Below are positions 21,991 through 29,001 of a stretch of 29,001 nucleotides of DNA, piece after piece. The translations under genes were made by a program, and so were the position numbers. Source of the stretch: Solirubrobacteraceae bacterium (GTDB lineage Bacteria; Actinomycetota; Thermoleophilia; Solirubrobacterales; Solirubrobacteraceae); assembly GCA_023230855.1 (NCBI GenBank), contig JALNWQ010000027.1:1-29001 (forward strand), in the 5' to 3' direction. Under the pieces are notes generated by a model. That model was not told where the DNA came from. It was given only the letters and a program-made list of their open reading frames with translations, and made no database searches. Each line of letters begins with the position of its first letter. Position 1 is the stretch's first letter.

Positions 21991-23535
21991 ATGCGGGAGC
22001 GCCTGGCCGCACTGGAGACGGTCCTCGACGAGGTGCGTGGCGGAGGGGGCGACCGGTACGTCGAGCGCCACCACGCGCGGGGTAAGCTCTTGGCCCGCGA
22101 GCGGATCGAGCTGCTGCTGGACGAGGACACGTCGTTCCTGGAGCTGCAGCCGTTCATGGCGTGGGGAACGGAGTTCGTCGTCGGCGCGAGCGTGGTGACC
22201 GGGATCGGGACCGTCGAGGGGGTCCAGTGCGCCGTGCTCGCGCACGACCCCACGGTGCGGGGCGGGGCGTCGAACCCGTACACCCTGCGGAAGGTGCTGC
22301 GGATCGCCGAGATCGCCCGCGAGAACCGCCTCCCGTTGATCAACCTCGTGGAGTCCGGCGGCGCAGACCTGCCTACGCAGCTCGACATCTTCATCCCCGG
22401 GGGGCGAATGTTCCGCGACCTCACCCAGCTCTCCGCGATGGGGATCCCGACCGTCGCGATCGTCTTCGGAAACTCGACCGCCGGCGGTGCCTATGTCCCC
22501 GGGATGTGCGACTACACCGTCTTCGTGAAGGGTGCCGCCAAGGTGTTCCTCGGCGGACCGCCGCTGGTGCGGATGGCGACGGGCGAGGAGTCCGACGACG
22601 AGCAGCTCGGGGGCGCGGAGATGCACTCCCGGATCTCGGGGCTCTCGGATTTCCTGGCCGAGGACGAGCTCGACGCGCTGCGCATCGGCCGGGACGTCGT
22701 GCGGCGTCTGAACTGGCGCAAGCGCGGCCCCGGCCCGCGCGTCCCGGCCGCCGGCGTGGCCCTCCCTGACCGTGAACCCGAGACGCTGCTGGGGATCGTC
22801 TCCGCCGACCTCAAGGTGCCGTTCGACACCCGCGAGCTGCTGCGCCACGTCGTCGATGGTTCGATCTACGACGAGTTCAAGCCGTCGTACGGGACGTCGC
22901 TGAGCACCGGCTGGGCGGAGATCCACGGGTATCCGGTCGGAATCCTCGCAAGCGTCCAAGGGGTGCTGTTCTCCGAGGAGGCGCAGAAGGCGGCGCAGTT
23001 CATCCAGCTCGCCAACCAGAAGGACGTCCCACTCGTCTTCGTGCACAACACGACCGGCTTCATGGTCGGTAAGGAATACGAGCAGGGCGGGATCATCAAG
23101 CATGGCGCGCTGTTCATCAACGCGGTCAGCAACTCGACGGTGCCGCACCTGGGCGTCGTCGTGGGTGCGTCCTACGGGGCCGCCAACTACGCGATGTCCG
23201 GTCGTGCGTACGAGCCGCGGTTCCTCTTCTCGTGGCCCAGCGCGGTGTCGTCGGTGATGGGACCCGACCAGCTCGCCGGCGTGCTCTCGCTCGTGGCCCG
23301 CCAGGCGGCCGAGGCGCGCGGGAAGCCCTACGACGAGGAACAGGACGCTCGGACGAAGGCCGCAGTGTCGGGACAGATCGCGGCCGAGCAGGTTGCGCTG
23401 ATGATCTCCGGCCGGGGATACGACGACGGGATCATCGATCCGCGCGACACCCGGACCGTCCTGGGCCTCTGTCTCTCTGTCTGCGACGGGGCGCCTGTGG
23501 CAGGGGCCGAGGGCTTCGGGGTGTTCCGCACATGA
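21991..23535 (+). CDS. Acyl-CoA carboxylase, carboxyltransferase (beta) subunit
   Basis: 514 residues from ATG 21991 with both crotonase-fold halves. The N-terminal half has RHHARGKLLARERIELLLDE, LPLINLVESGGADLP and GNSTAGGAYVPGMCDY. The C-terminal half has VFVHNTTGFMVGKEYEQGGI, GASYGAANYAMSGRAYEPR, then FSWPSAVSSVMGPDQ. It moves the carboxyl group from carboxybiotin to an acyl-CoA and closely resembles methylcrotonyl-CoA carboxylase beta. In-frame codons upstream (about 21946-21990: TTSVDTTSAVFAHNLDA) look like the true N-terminus of the family, but no ATG, GTG or TTG lies before the in-frame stop at 21862; an ATC at 21943 would fit. The stop overlaps the alpha-subunit ATG. Confidence 0.93.
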   Translation: MRERLAALETVLDEVRGGGGDRYVERHHARGKLLARERIELLLDEDTSFLELQPFMAWGTEFVVGASVVTGIGTVEGVQCAVLAHDPTVRGGASNPYTLRKVLRIAEIARENRLPLINLVESGGADLPTQLDIFIPGGRMFRDLTQLSAMGIPTVAIVFGNSTAGGAYVPGMCDYTVFVKGAAKVFLGGPPLVRMATGEESDDEQLGGAEMHSRISGLSDFLAEDELDALRIGRDVVRRLNWRKRGPGPRVPAAGVALPDREPETLLGIVSADLKVPFDTRELLRHVVDGSIYDEFKPSYGTSLSTGWAEIHGYPVGILASVQGVLFSEEAQKAAQFIQLANQKDVPLVFVHNTTGFMVGKEYEQGGIIKHGALFINAVSNSTVPHLGVVVGASYGAANYAMSGRAYEPRFLFSWPSAVSSVMGPDQLAGVLSLVARQAAEARGKPYDEEQDARTKAAVSGQIAAEQVALMISGRGYDDGIIDPRDTRTVLGLCLSVCDGAPVAGAEGFGVFRT

Positions 23536-25520
23536 GCGCCACCCCGACCATGATCCGTCGTGTTCTGGTGGCCAACCGCGGCGAGATCGCGGTGCGGATC
23601 TTCGCGACCTGCCGCCGGCTGGGCATCGGGACCGTCGCGGTGCACAGCACCGCCGACGCCGACGCCCTCTTCGTCCGGGCCGCCGACGCCGCGGTCCTCA
23701 TCGGCGGACCGGAACCGTCGGCCTCGTACCTGCGCGGCGACGCGGTCATCGCGGCGGCCCACGCCGCCGGGGCGGACGCGGTCCATCCCGGGTACGGGTT
23801 CCTCTCCGAGAGCGCCGAGTTCGCTGCCGCGGTGCTCGATGCAGGACTGATCTGGATCGGCCCCGCACCGTCGACGATCGAAGCGATGGGCTCGAAGGTC
23901 CGGGCGCGCGAGGCGATGGAGCGCGCCGGCGTACCGGTCCTCCCCGGTACCCGCTTGGACGACGCCGTCGGCGACGAGCAGCTTCTGCGGCAGGCCGCCG
24001 CTGTCGGCTACCCGTTGCTCGTCAAGGCGTCCGCCGGTGGAGGGGGACGCGGGATGCGCCGCGTCGACGGGCCGGACGTCCTGGCGGCCGCTGTCGCGTC
24101 GGCGCGGCATGAGGCGGGTTCGGCGTTCGGTGACCCGACGGTGTTCCTGGAGCGCTTGGTGCTGCGGCCACGGCACGTCGAGGTGCAGATCCTCGGCGAC
24201 GTGCACGGCACCATCAGCGTGCTGCCCGAGCGCGACTGCACGATCCAGCGGCGCCACCAGAAGCTCGTGGAGGAGTCGCCCGCCCCCGATCTGGACGCCG
24301 GGCTCCGGTCGTCGATGGCCGACGCCGCGCGCGCCGCCGCCGAGGCGATCTCGTACGTCGGCGCGGGTACCGTCGAGTTCGTGCTGGACCCTGAGGGCGG
24401 CGCCTACTTCCTCGAGGTCAACACCCGTCTGCAGGTGGAGCATCCGGTCACCGAAGCTGTCTGCGGGCTGGACCTCGTCGAGCTGCAGCTGCGGATCGCC
24501 GAGGGTGCGGCGCTACCGCCGGAGGCGATCGACCCTGCGCCGGCCGGGCACGCGATAGAGGCCCGCCTCGTCGCGGAGGATCCTGCCGTGGACTGGCTGC
24601 CCCAGACCGGGTCCGTCCACCGCTTCGCGTTCCCCGAGGACGTCCGGGTGGACTCGGGCGTCGGGCCCGGCGACGTCGTCTCGCCGTACTACGACTCGCT
24701 GCTGGCCAAGGTCGTCGTCCACGCACCGACCCGGGCGGCGGCCGCACGTCGACTCGCGGACGCCTTGCGACGGGCCGACCTGGGGGGCCCGACCACGGCA
24801 CGGGACCTCCTCGTGCGTGTCCTGGAACATCCTCGTTTCCTCAGCGCCGGTCACGACACGCAGTTCGTCGAGGAGGCGATCGACGACCTCGCTCAGCCTC
24901 TGCTGTCAGCCGCGGAACTGCCCCGCGCGGCCACGGCGGCAGCCCTTGCGATGCAGGCGGCCCGTCGGTCCACCGCGCACGAGGGACGGTTGGTTCCCAG
25001 CGGCTGGCGCAATGTCGCCGCGTTGCCGCAGACCAGCACCTTCGACGGTCCATCCGGCCCTGTCGAGGTCGCCTACCGGTTGGATCGCACCGGCGGGCTG
25101 GCGGTGCTCACGGTCGACGGGGCGGAGATCGACGTCGACCTCGTGGTCGCGACGGCAGAGCTCGTGGAGCTCCGGGTCGCAGGCGTCCGCCGGCCATACG
25201 CGGTGCGCACCGTGGGCTCCAGAGTCTGGGTGTCGACCCCACGTGGGCAGGTGGAGCTTCAGGTCCGTCCCCGTTTCCCGAACGCCACGGACACGACACC
25301 CGCCGGGTCCTCCACCGCGCCGCTGCCCGGCACCGTCCTGCGTGTGCTCGTCGCGACCGGCGACCGGGTCGAGGCCGGGCAGGCGGCCGTCGTCCTGGAG
25401 GCGATGAAGATGGAGCACGAGATCACCACGGCGACGGCCGGGACCGTCGGCGCGTTGGCGGTCGAGGTCGGCGACCGGGTCGCTGAAGGAGCCGTGCTCG
25501 TGGTGGTCGACGGGGACTGA
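23532..25520 (+). CDS. Acyl-CoA carboxylase, biotin carboxylase / biotin carrier (alpha) subunit
   Basis: 662 residues, the length of methylcrotonyl- or acyl-CoA carboxylase alpha chains. Order: biotin carboxylase (about 5-450: RRVLVANRGEIAVRIF, GPAPSTIEAMGSKVRAREAM, the ATP-grasp KASAGGGGRGMRRV, then PERDCTIQRRHQKLVEESPA, then EFVLDPEGGAYFLEVNTRLQ), a linker domain (about 455-580), and a C-terminal biotinyl domain with VLEAMKMEHEI, biotin on K626. It uses ATP and bicarbonate to charge biotin. ATG 23532 overlaps the beta stop by ATGA. The pair is complete, so the carboxylase should work. The substrate is not certain; with an IVD-like enzyme next door 3-methylcrotonyl-CoA is first choice and geranyl-CoA second. 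Confidence 0.95.
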   Translation: MSATPTMIRRVLVANRGEIAVRIFATCRRLGIGTVAVHSTADADALFVRAADAAVLIGGPEPSASYLRGDAVIAAAHAAGADAVHPGYGFLSESAEFAAAVLDAGLIWIGPAPSTIEAMGSKVRAREAMERAGVPVLPGTRLDDAVGDEQLLRQAAAVGYPLLVKASAGGGGRGMRRVDGPDVLAAAVASARHEAGSAFGDPTVFLERLVLRPRHVEVQILGDVHGTISVLPERDCTIQRRHQKLVEESPAPDLDAGLRSSMADAARAAAEAISYVGAGTVEFVLDPEGGAYFLEVNTRLQVEHPVTEAVCGLDLVELQLRIAEGAALPPEAIDPAPAGHAIEARLVAEDPAVDWLPQTGSVHRFAFPEDVRVDSGVGPGDVVSPYYDSLLAKVVVHAPTRAAAARRLADALRRADLGGPTTARDLLVRVLEHPRFLSAGHDTQFVEEAIDDLAQPLLSAAELPRAATAAALAMQAARRSTAHEGRLVPSGWRNVAALPQTSTFDGPSGPVEVAYRLDRTGGLAVLTVDGAEIDVDLVVATAELVELRVAGVRRPYAVRTVGSRVWVSTPRGQVELQVRPRFPNATDTTPAGSSTAPLPGTVLRVLVATGDRVEAGQAAVVLEAMKMEHEITTATAGTVGALAVEVGDRVAEGAVLVVVDGD

Positions 25521-25601
25521 CCCCGACGGTCCGACCGCCCGTCGTTCCTCTCTCGGGAACGGGTCGGTTCCCGCGGACGGCGACTTGCGGGCCGGCTGCG
25601 T

Positions 25602-25632
25602 GGGGTCACCGCCCCGGGGCGGCGGTGACCCC
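25602..25632. terminator. Bidirectional terminator between the carboxylase operon and the GMC gene
   Basis: GGGGTCACCGCC (25602-25613) and GGCGGTGACCCC (25621-25632) form a perfect 12-bp stem with a 7-nt loop, midway between the convergent stops at 25520 and 25656. Confidence 0.7.
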
Positions 25633-25655
25633 CGTGGCGGCCTCCAGGAACAGAA

Positions 25656-27425
25656 CTACGTGGCGGCGGACTGCGAGCGCTCGCGCGCCGTGGCCGCGTC
25701 AGGCGCGGCCTGCTCCTCGACGGCGCCTTCGAGGGTGCGCGAGATCGGCAGCGGCTCCGGCTCGCCGCTCGCCGTCTTGCCGACGAATGCCGTGCGACCG
25801 CGATGGTGGACCTCGGCAGAGGGGTCCTTCGCCGGGACGTGGTCGATCGCGCGTTCGGTCATCGCCGTGATCGTGAGCGACGGATTGACGCCGACGTTGG
25901 CGGGGATCGCTGCGCCGTCGCAGACCAGCAGGTTCTCGTAGCCGAAGACGCGGTGCTGCTCGTCGATGACGCCGTGCTCGGGGGACGAGCCGATCGGGGC
26001 GCCGCCGAGGATGTGCGCGGTCGTCGGGATCGACAGGAGCGCCTCGGGCACCGCGGAGCCCGGCGCGCCACCGGTCTTGCGCGCCAGCCACTCGGTGAAC
26101 GCGTTGGCGGCAGGGATGAAGGTGGGATTGGGATTGTCGGGGTCCTGCCGGGTCTGGAGCTTGACGCGGCCGTTGCGGCGCCGACGGGCCGTCAGCTGCA
26201 TCGAGTTGTCCAGGGACTGCATGACGAGCACGACGATCGAGCGCTCGCCCCACCGCGGCTTGAGCAGGAGCTCGGCGACCCAGCCGGGGTGGCGGGCCAG
26301 CTGGCCGAGCCACTTCAGCGGCCGGGTGACGCGGTTGCCGCCGCCGGTGAGGACGGTGAAGAGGTTGCGGATCGCGCCGCCGCCCGCGCCGTAGGTGACG
26401 GTCTCGATGTGCGTGTGCGGGTCGGGGTAGATCGACGAGGTGATCGCCACGCGCTTGGCCAGCGCCTCCGCGCGGCCCTCGGGGACGGTGACCACGAGGA
26501 TCGCCTCGCTGTTGGTGCGCACGAGGTGGCCGAGGCGGTCGGAGACCTTCGGCAGGTCGCCCTGCAGCTTGCAGCGAGCGAGCAGCTCGTTGGTGCCCAG
26601 CGCGCCGCCGGAGATCACGACGCCGCGGGCGCGCGTGGTCTGCCGGTCCTTGCGCAGGCGGCTGCCGGTGCGCTCGTGGACGACGTCCCAGCCGTCGGTG
26701 CCGTCGGTGCCGTTGACCGCCCGCAGTGACACGACCTCCCGGCCGGCCTGCACGGTCGCGCCGTCGCGCTGTGCGAACCAGAGGTAGTTCTTGTCGAGGC
26801 TGTTCTTCGAGCCCTGCGGGCAGCCGAGCATGCAGCGCCCGATCCTGGAGCAGCCCATGCGGGCGGGGCCTTCGCCGCCGAAGTACGGGTCGGCGACCTC
26901 CTCGCCGGGGGTGTCGAGGTACGTGCCGACCCGGGCTTTGCGGTAGGTGTCCTGCACGCCGATCTCGCCTGCGTACTCCTTCAGCAGCTGGTCGGCGGGG
27001 TCGTCGTCGACCACGTCGGTGACGCCGAGCATCCGCTGGGCGGTCTCGTAGTGCGGGGCGAGCTCGTCCTGCCAGTCGGCGATCGTGGCCCACTGGCGGT
27101 CCTCGAAGAACGCGCGTGGCGGCACGTAGAGCGTCATCGCGTAGACGAGCGAGCCGCCGCCGACGCCGGCCCCGGACATGACGAAGACGTCCTTGAAGAA
27201 CGTCAGCTTGAACAGGCCGCGAAGGCCGGCGCGGGGCATGTAGAGCCACTTCTTCAGGTCCCACGAGGAGGTCGGCATCTCGTCCTCGTCGCGGAAGTGC
27301 TCGCCGCGCTCGAGGACCGTCACGGAGTGGCCCTTCTCGGCGAGGCGCATCGCCGAGACGCTGCCGCCGAACCCGGAGCCGATGACCAGCCAGTCGGTGT
27401 CGTACGTGGTGTCGCCGTTGTCCAT
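25656..27425 (-). CDS. GMC family FAD oxidoreductase (ChoD / cholesterol-oxidase-like)
   Basis: 589 residues. The Rossmann FAD motif is WLVIGSGFGGSVSAMRLAEK (about 12-31), and VMSGAGVGGGSLVYAMTLY (about 85-103) is the GMC signature 1 region. GCSRIGRCMLGCPQGSKNSL (about 195-214) has three Cys. The C-terminal part has TTAHILGGAPIGSS with the active-site His region and DGAAIPANVGVNPSLTITAM with the conserved Asn. The length and layout match what I recall of mycobacterial ChoD, a putative sterol oxidase with no export signal. ATG 27425 has a GGAGGCGAGG ribosome binding site, and the promoter at 27519-27548 gives a leader of about 85 nt. Oxidation of a sterol or long-chain alcohol is inferred; the sterol itself is not proven. 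Confidence 0.93.
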   Translation of the reverse strand: MDNGDTTYDTDWLVIGSGFGGSVSAMRLAEKGHSVTVLERGEHFRDEDEMPTSSWDLKKWLYMPRAGLRGLFKLTFFKDVFVMSGAGVGGGSLVYAMTLYVPPRAFFEDRQWATIADWQDELAPHYETAQRMLGVTDVVDDDPADQLLKEYAGEIGVQDTYRKARVGTYLDTPGEEVADPYFGGEGPARMGCSRIGRCMLGCPQGSKNSLDKNYLWFAQRDGATVQAGREVVSLRAVNGTDGTDGWDVVHERTGSRLRKDRQTTRARGVVISGGALGTNELLARCKLQGDLPKVSDRLGHLVRTNSEAILVVTVPEGRAEALAKRVAITSSIYPDPHTHIETVTYGAGGGAIRNLFTVLTGGGNRVTRPLKWLGQLARHPGWVAELLLKPRWGERSIVVLVMQSLDNSMQLTARRRRNGRVKLQTRQDPDNPNPTFIPAANAFTEWLARKTGGAPGSAVPEALLSIPTTAHILGGAPIGSSPEHGVIDEQHRVFGYENLLVCDGAAIPANVGVNPSLTITAMTERAIDHVPAKDPSAEVHHRGRTAFVGKTASGEPEPLPISRTLEGAVEEQAAPDAATARERSQSAAT

Positions 27426-27518
27426 GAGGGTCCTCGCCTCCGCAGTCGGCTGAACGCGCTGCGACCGGTGAGGGACCCGCAAGGACGTGCTCAGAGGCGC
27501 CGAGCGGCACCCGCAGGC

Positions 27519-27548
27519 AACCTACCCATGCGCTTTACATCCCGTCAA
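27519..27548 (-). promoter_or_regulatory. Promoter of the GMC oxidoreductase gene
   Basis: On the minus strand TTGACG (27548-27543), 18-nt spacer, TAGGTT (27524-27519). The 15-mer TTGACGGGATGTAAA (27548-27534) keeps the TTGAC-N5-GTCAA outline with one change in the outer arm, though its inner bases are less symmetrical than at 13836 or 19921. Confidence 0.5.
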
Positions 27549-27923
27549 GCGGAGACAGTGGTCGTGGAGGTCTTCCTGAGCCACGTGCCTGCGGCGCCCT
27601 CGACCCCCCCCGCGAGGGCCGGAGCTCGAGACCCGAGCTCGGTCGCTCGGGACGCTGGGCGAGGCCGCACCGCAGGTGCTCGGATGGCACGAAGGACCTC
27701 CTGCTCGAGCCGCAGCGGGGTCAGGCCCGTCCAGCCCCCCGAGGTGGCCGTCGGGGCCTGCTTCCTCGTCCGGGCGTCCGTCGGGGGACCGACGGCCCGG
27801 CCAATCCTGAGTGCTTGCGCCGATGTCGACCGGTCGGAGGACAGGCCCGAGAAAGCCCGTCATCTCGCTGCCCTCGCGTGGGCGTCGCCGTGACCGCCGG
27901 ACGATGCTCCCCGAGCCTGCTCG
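27549..27923. other. Non-coding gap with two hairpins
   Basis: No frame on either strand here resembles a protein I know, and no homology to the flanking genes is visible. Two hairpins stand out: GAGCTCG-AGACC-CGAGCTC at 27622-27640 and CCGTCGG-GGGA-CCGACGG at 27778-27795. The second could terminate the truncated GMC gene reading leftward. It may be eroded sequence. Confidence 0.4.
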
Positions 27924-28748
27924 TCAGGCGGTGGCGGCGATGTCCTCGGCGAAGGTGGTTGCGTCCTCGCGGATCAGGTCTGCGGCTTTCTCAGCGATCA
28001 TGATGACCGGGGCGTTGGTGTTGCCGCGGACGATGCTGGGCATCACGGAGGCGTCGACGACGCGTAGGCCCTGGATGCCGTGGACACGGAGCCGGGGGTC
28101 GACGACCGGGCCGATCGCGCAGGTCGATGTGGGGTGGTAGATCGTCATCGTGTTCGCGGTGACGTAGTCCCACAGGTCGTCGTCGGAGACGTCGGGCGTG
28201 GGCGCCAGGAACTCTCCGGTGATGAAGTCCTTCAGGGCGTCCTGCTGGGAGATCTCGAGCGCGACCCGGGCACCGGCGAGCATCGTGGCTCGGTCCTCGT
28301 CGCTCGTGAGGTAGTTGTGGATGATCCGCGGCTTGGAATGGGGGTTGGCCGTCCGGAGCGTCACCGCGCCGCGACTGGTGGGCTTCACCAAGCCGGGCCC
28401 GAACGCGACGCCGTGCTCGACGGCCGGGCCGAGGCCCTCCTGGTAGAAGAGGACCGGGGCGCAATGGAACTGGCAGTCCGGGGCGTTCAGGCCGGGGCGG
28501 GTGCGGATGAAGCCGCCGGCCTCCGCGATGTTGGAGGTGAGCGGGCCGGTGCCCTCCGTCTGGAGCTGCTCGACGTTCTCCGGCGTGGCGGCCGTCATGA
28601 GCGACTCGTAGTCCGCCGCCCAGTTCATCAGCAGCATGCAGTGGTCCTGCAGGCCCTGCCCGACCGGCAGGTCCTTCTTGACCTCGATGCCGAAGGGCGC
28701 GAGGGCCTCGGCAGGACCGATGCCCGAGAGCATGAGCAGTTGCGGCGA
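27924..28748 (-). pseudogene. GMC oxidoreductase / choline-dehydrogenase-like, 5' half missing
   Basis: From SPQLLMLSGIGPAEALAPFG at about 28748 to the stop at 27924 the frame is an unbroken C-terminal half of a GMC oxidoreductase: LPVGQGLQDH, GGFIRTRPG, GAVTLRTANPHSKPRI, IYHPTSTCAIGPVVDPRLRV with the active-site His, then VVDASVMPSIVRGNTNAPVI with the conserved Asn. The ~250 N-terminal residues with the FAD GxGxxG motif are absent. The codons before 28748 (from 28865) have no GMC similarity. The rest looks unmutated, so the loss is a clean, probably recent deletion or insertion. It differs from the ChoD-like gene and is a separate GMC subgroup. Confidence 0.8.
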
Positions 28749-28898
28749 ATGGTCGTCCGCGACCGCACCCGACAGTCGACAGACCACGGCCCAACCCGAC
28801 CAACTCCCTGCCCCCAAGAACTGACCCCGCGCGGACCCCCGAGCAAACGCGCTCAGCGCGACCAACGCCCCTCCGCAAGGCGGGCTGCCGGCCGGGTG

Positions 28899-29001
28899 TC
28901 AGTCGACGGGGACGACGGTGCGCCAGAGGCGCTCGAGCGCCTTGAGGAGCGCGGCGTCGGAGACGCGAGGCGAGGCGAGGTATTCGGTGAACGACCGCTC
29001 C
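28899..29001 (-). CDS. C-terminal end of a gene running out of the window, TetR-like tail
   Basis: The last 34 codons read ERSFTEYLASPRVSDAALLK, then ALERLWRTVVPVD and TGA at 28901-28899. The pattern Y-L-x-x-P-R-V-S-D-x-x-L followed by L-E-R-L-W resembles C-termini I recall from TetR family regulators, but too little is visible to be sure. Between it and the GMC remnant, 28749-28898 holds no recognisable gene. Confidence 0.45.
   Translation of the reverse strand, partial: ERSFTEYLASPRVSDAALLKALERLWRTVVPVD

Noticed and set aside
23328..24443. Minus-strand frame opposite the carboxylase alpha subunit
   Set aside because: No motif, and it lies over conserved biotin carboxylase sequence.
25994..26004. 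GCCGATCGGGGC inside the ChoD-like gene as another CGATCG operator
   Set aside because: It is in coding sequence, lacks the TTCC/GGAA arms, and encodes a conserved GAPIGSS segment.
26690..26725. Short tandem repeat GGTGCCGTC in the ChoD-like gene
   Set aside because: Only about two in-frame copies (encoding GTDGTD) within a surface loop; not a meaningful repeat.
1..29001. CRISPR array, tRNA, rRNA or transposase genes
   Set aside because: No regularly spaced repeats, cloverleaf-like sequence, rRNA-like stretch or transposase motif could be found by eye.

Overview
This is about 29 kb of very GC-rich DNA. The gene set (acyl-CoA dehydrogenases and ligases, P450s, an MCE protein, a wax-ester synthase type acyltransferase, PaaI thioesterases, a ChoD-like GMC oxidoreductase) and the many promoters without a leader point to an actinobacterium. 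My best guess is Thermoleophilia/Solirubrobacterales; that placement is from memory of family distributions and no marker gene is present. I see no rRNA, tRNA, CRISPR array or intact mobile element.

Layout. 0-1.9 kb: remnants of a P450, an SCP2-like gene and a flavin monooxygenase around an intact TetR gene. 1.9-8.5 kb: a BtrH/DUF4872 + PaaI pair diverging from an acyl-CoA dehydrogenase, then an aldehyde dehydrogenase diverging from an acyl-CoA ligase. 8.5-12 kb: a small membrane protein, a shredded acyl-CoA ligase, an intact MCE protein behind a broken YrbE/MlaE permease, and an unrecognised gene. 12-13.2 kb: a transglutaminase-like + PaaI pair that mirrors the first. 13.2-14.9 kb: an internally deleted FprA-type reductase, a rubredoxin with one frameshift and two frameshifted lipoproteins. 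15.1-18.7 kb: an intact P450 diverging from a WS/DGAT acyltransferase and a second TetR. 18.7-25.5 kb: an isovaleryl-CoA-dehydrogenase-like enzyme, an SDR and a BKACE enzyme on one strand, diverging from a two-subunit biotin-dependent acyl-CoA carboxylase. 25.6-29 kb: a GMC oxidoreductase, a 5'-truncated second GMC gene, and the tail of another gene.

How it fits together. The intact genes are mostly lipid or branched-chain acyl-CoA catabolism: ligase, dehydrogenases, carboxylase, keto-acid cleavage, thioesterases, aldehyde oxidation and sterol or alkyl oxidation. Two palindromes recur. The first has core TTCCYCGATCGRGGAA. It lies upstream of the first TetR gene and in the BtrH/FadE and ALDH/FadD divergent intergenic regions, so I infer a local TetR regulon. 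The second resembles TTGACGC-N-GCGTCAA. It overlaps the -35 of the IVD-like dehydrogenase, lies near the carboxylase and rubredoxin promoters, and has a weak version at the ChoD-like gene. Seven promoters have a TANNNT-like box 6-7 nt before an ATG/GTG, which suggests leaderless mRNAs. Broken genes are clustered between intact ones. This is either real decay or, where one base is missing, possibly assembly error.
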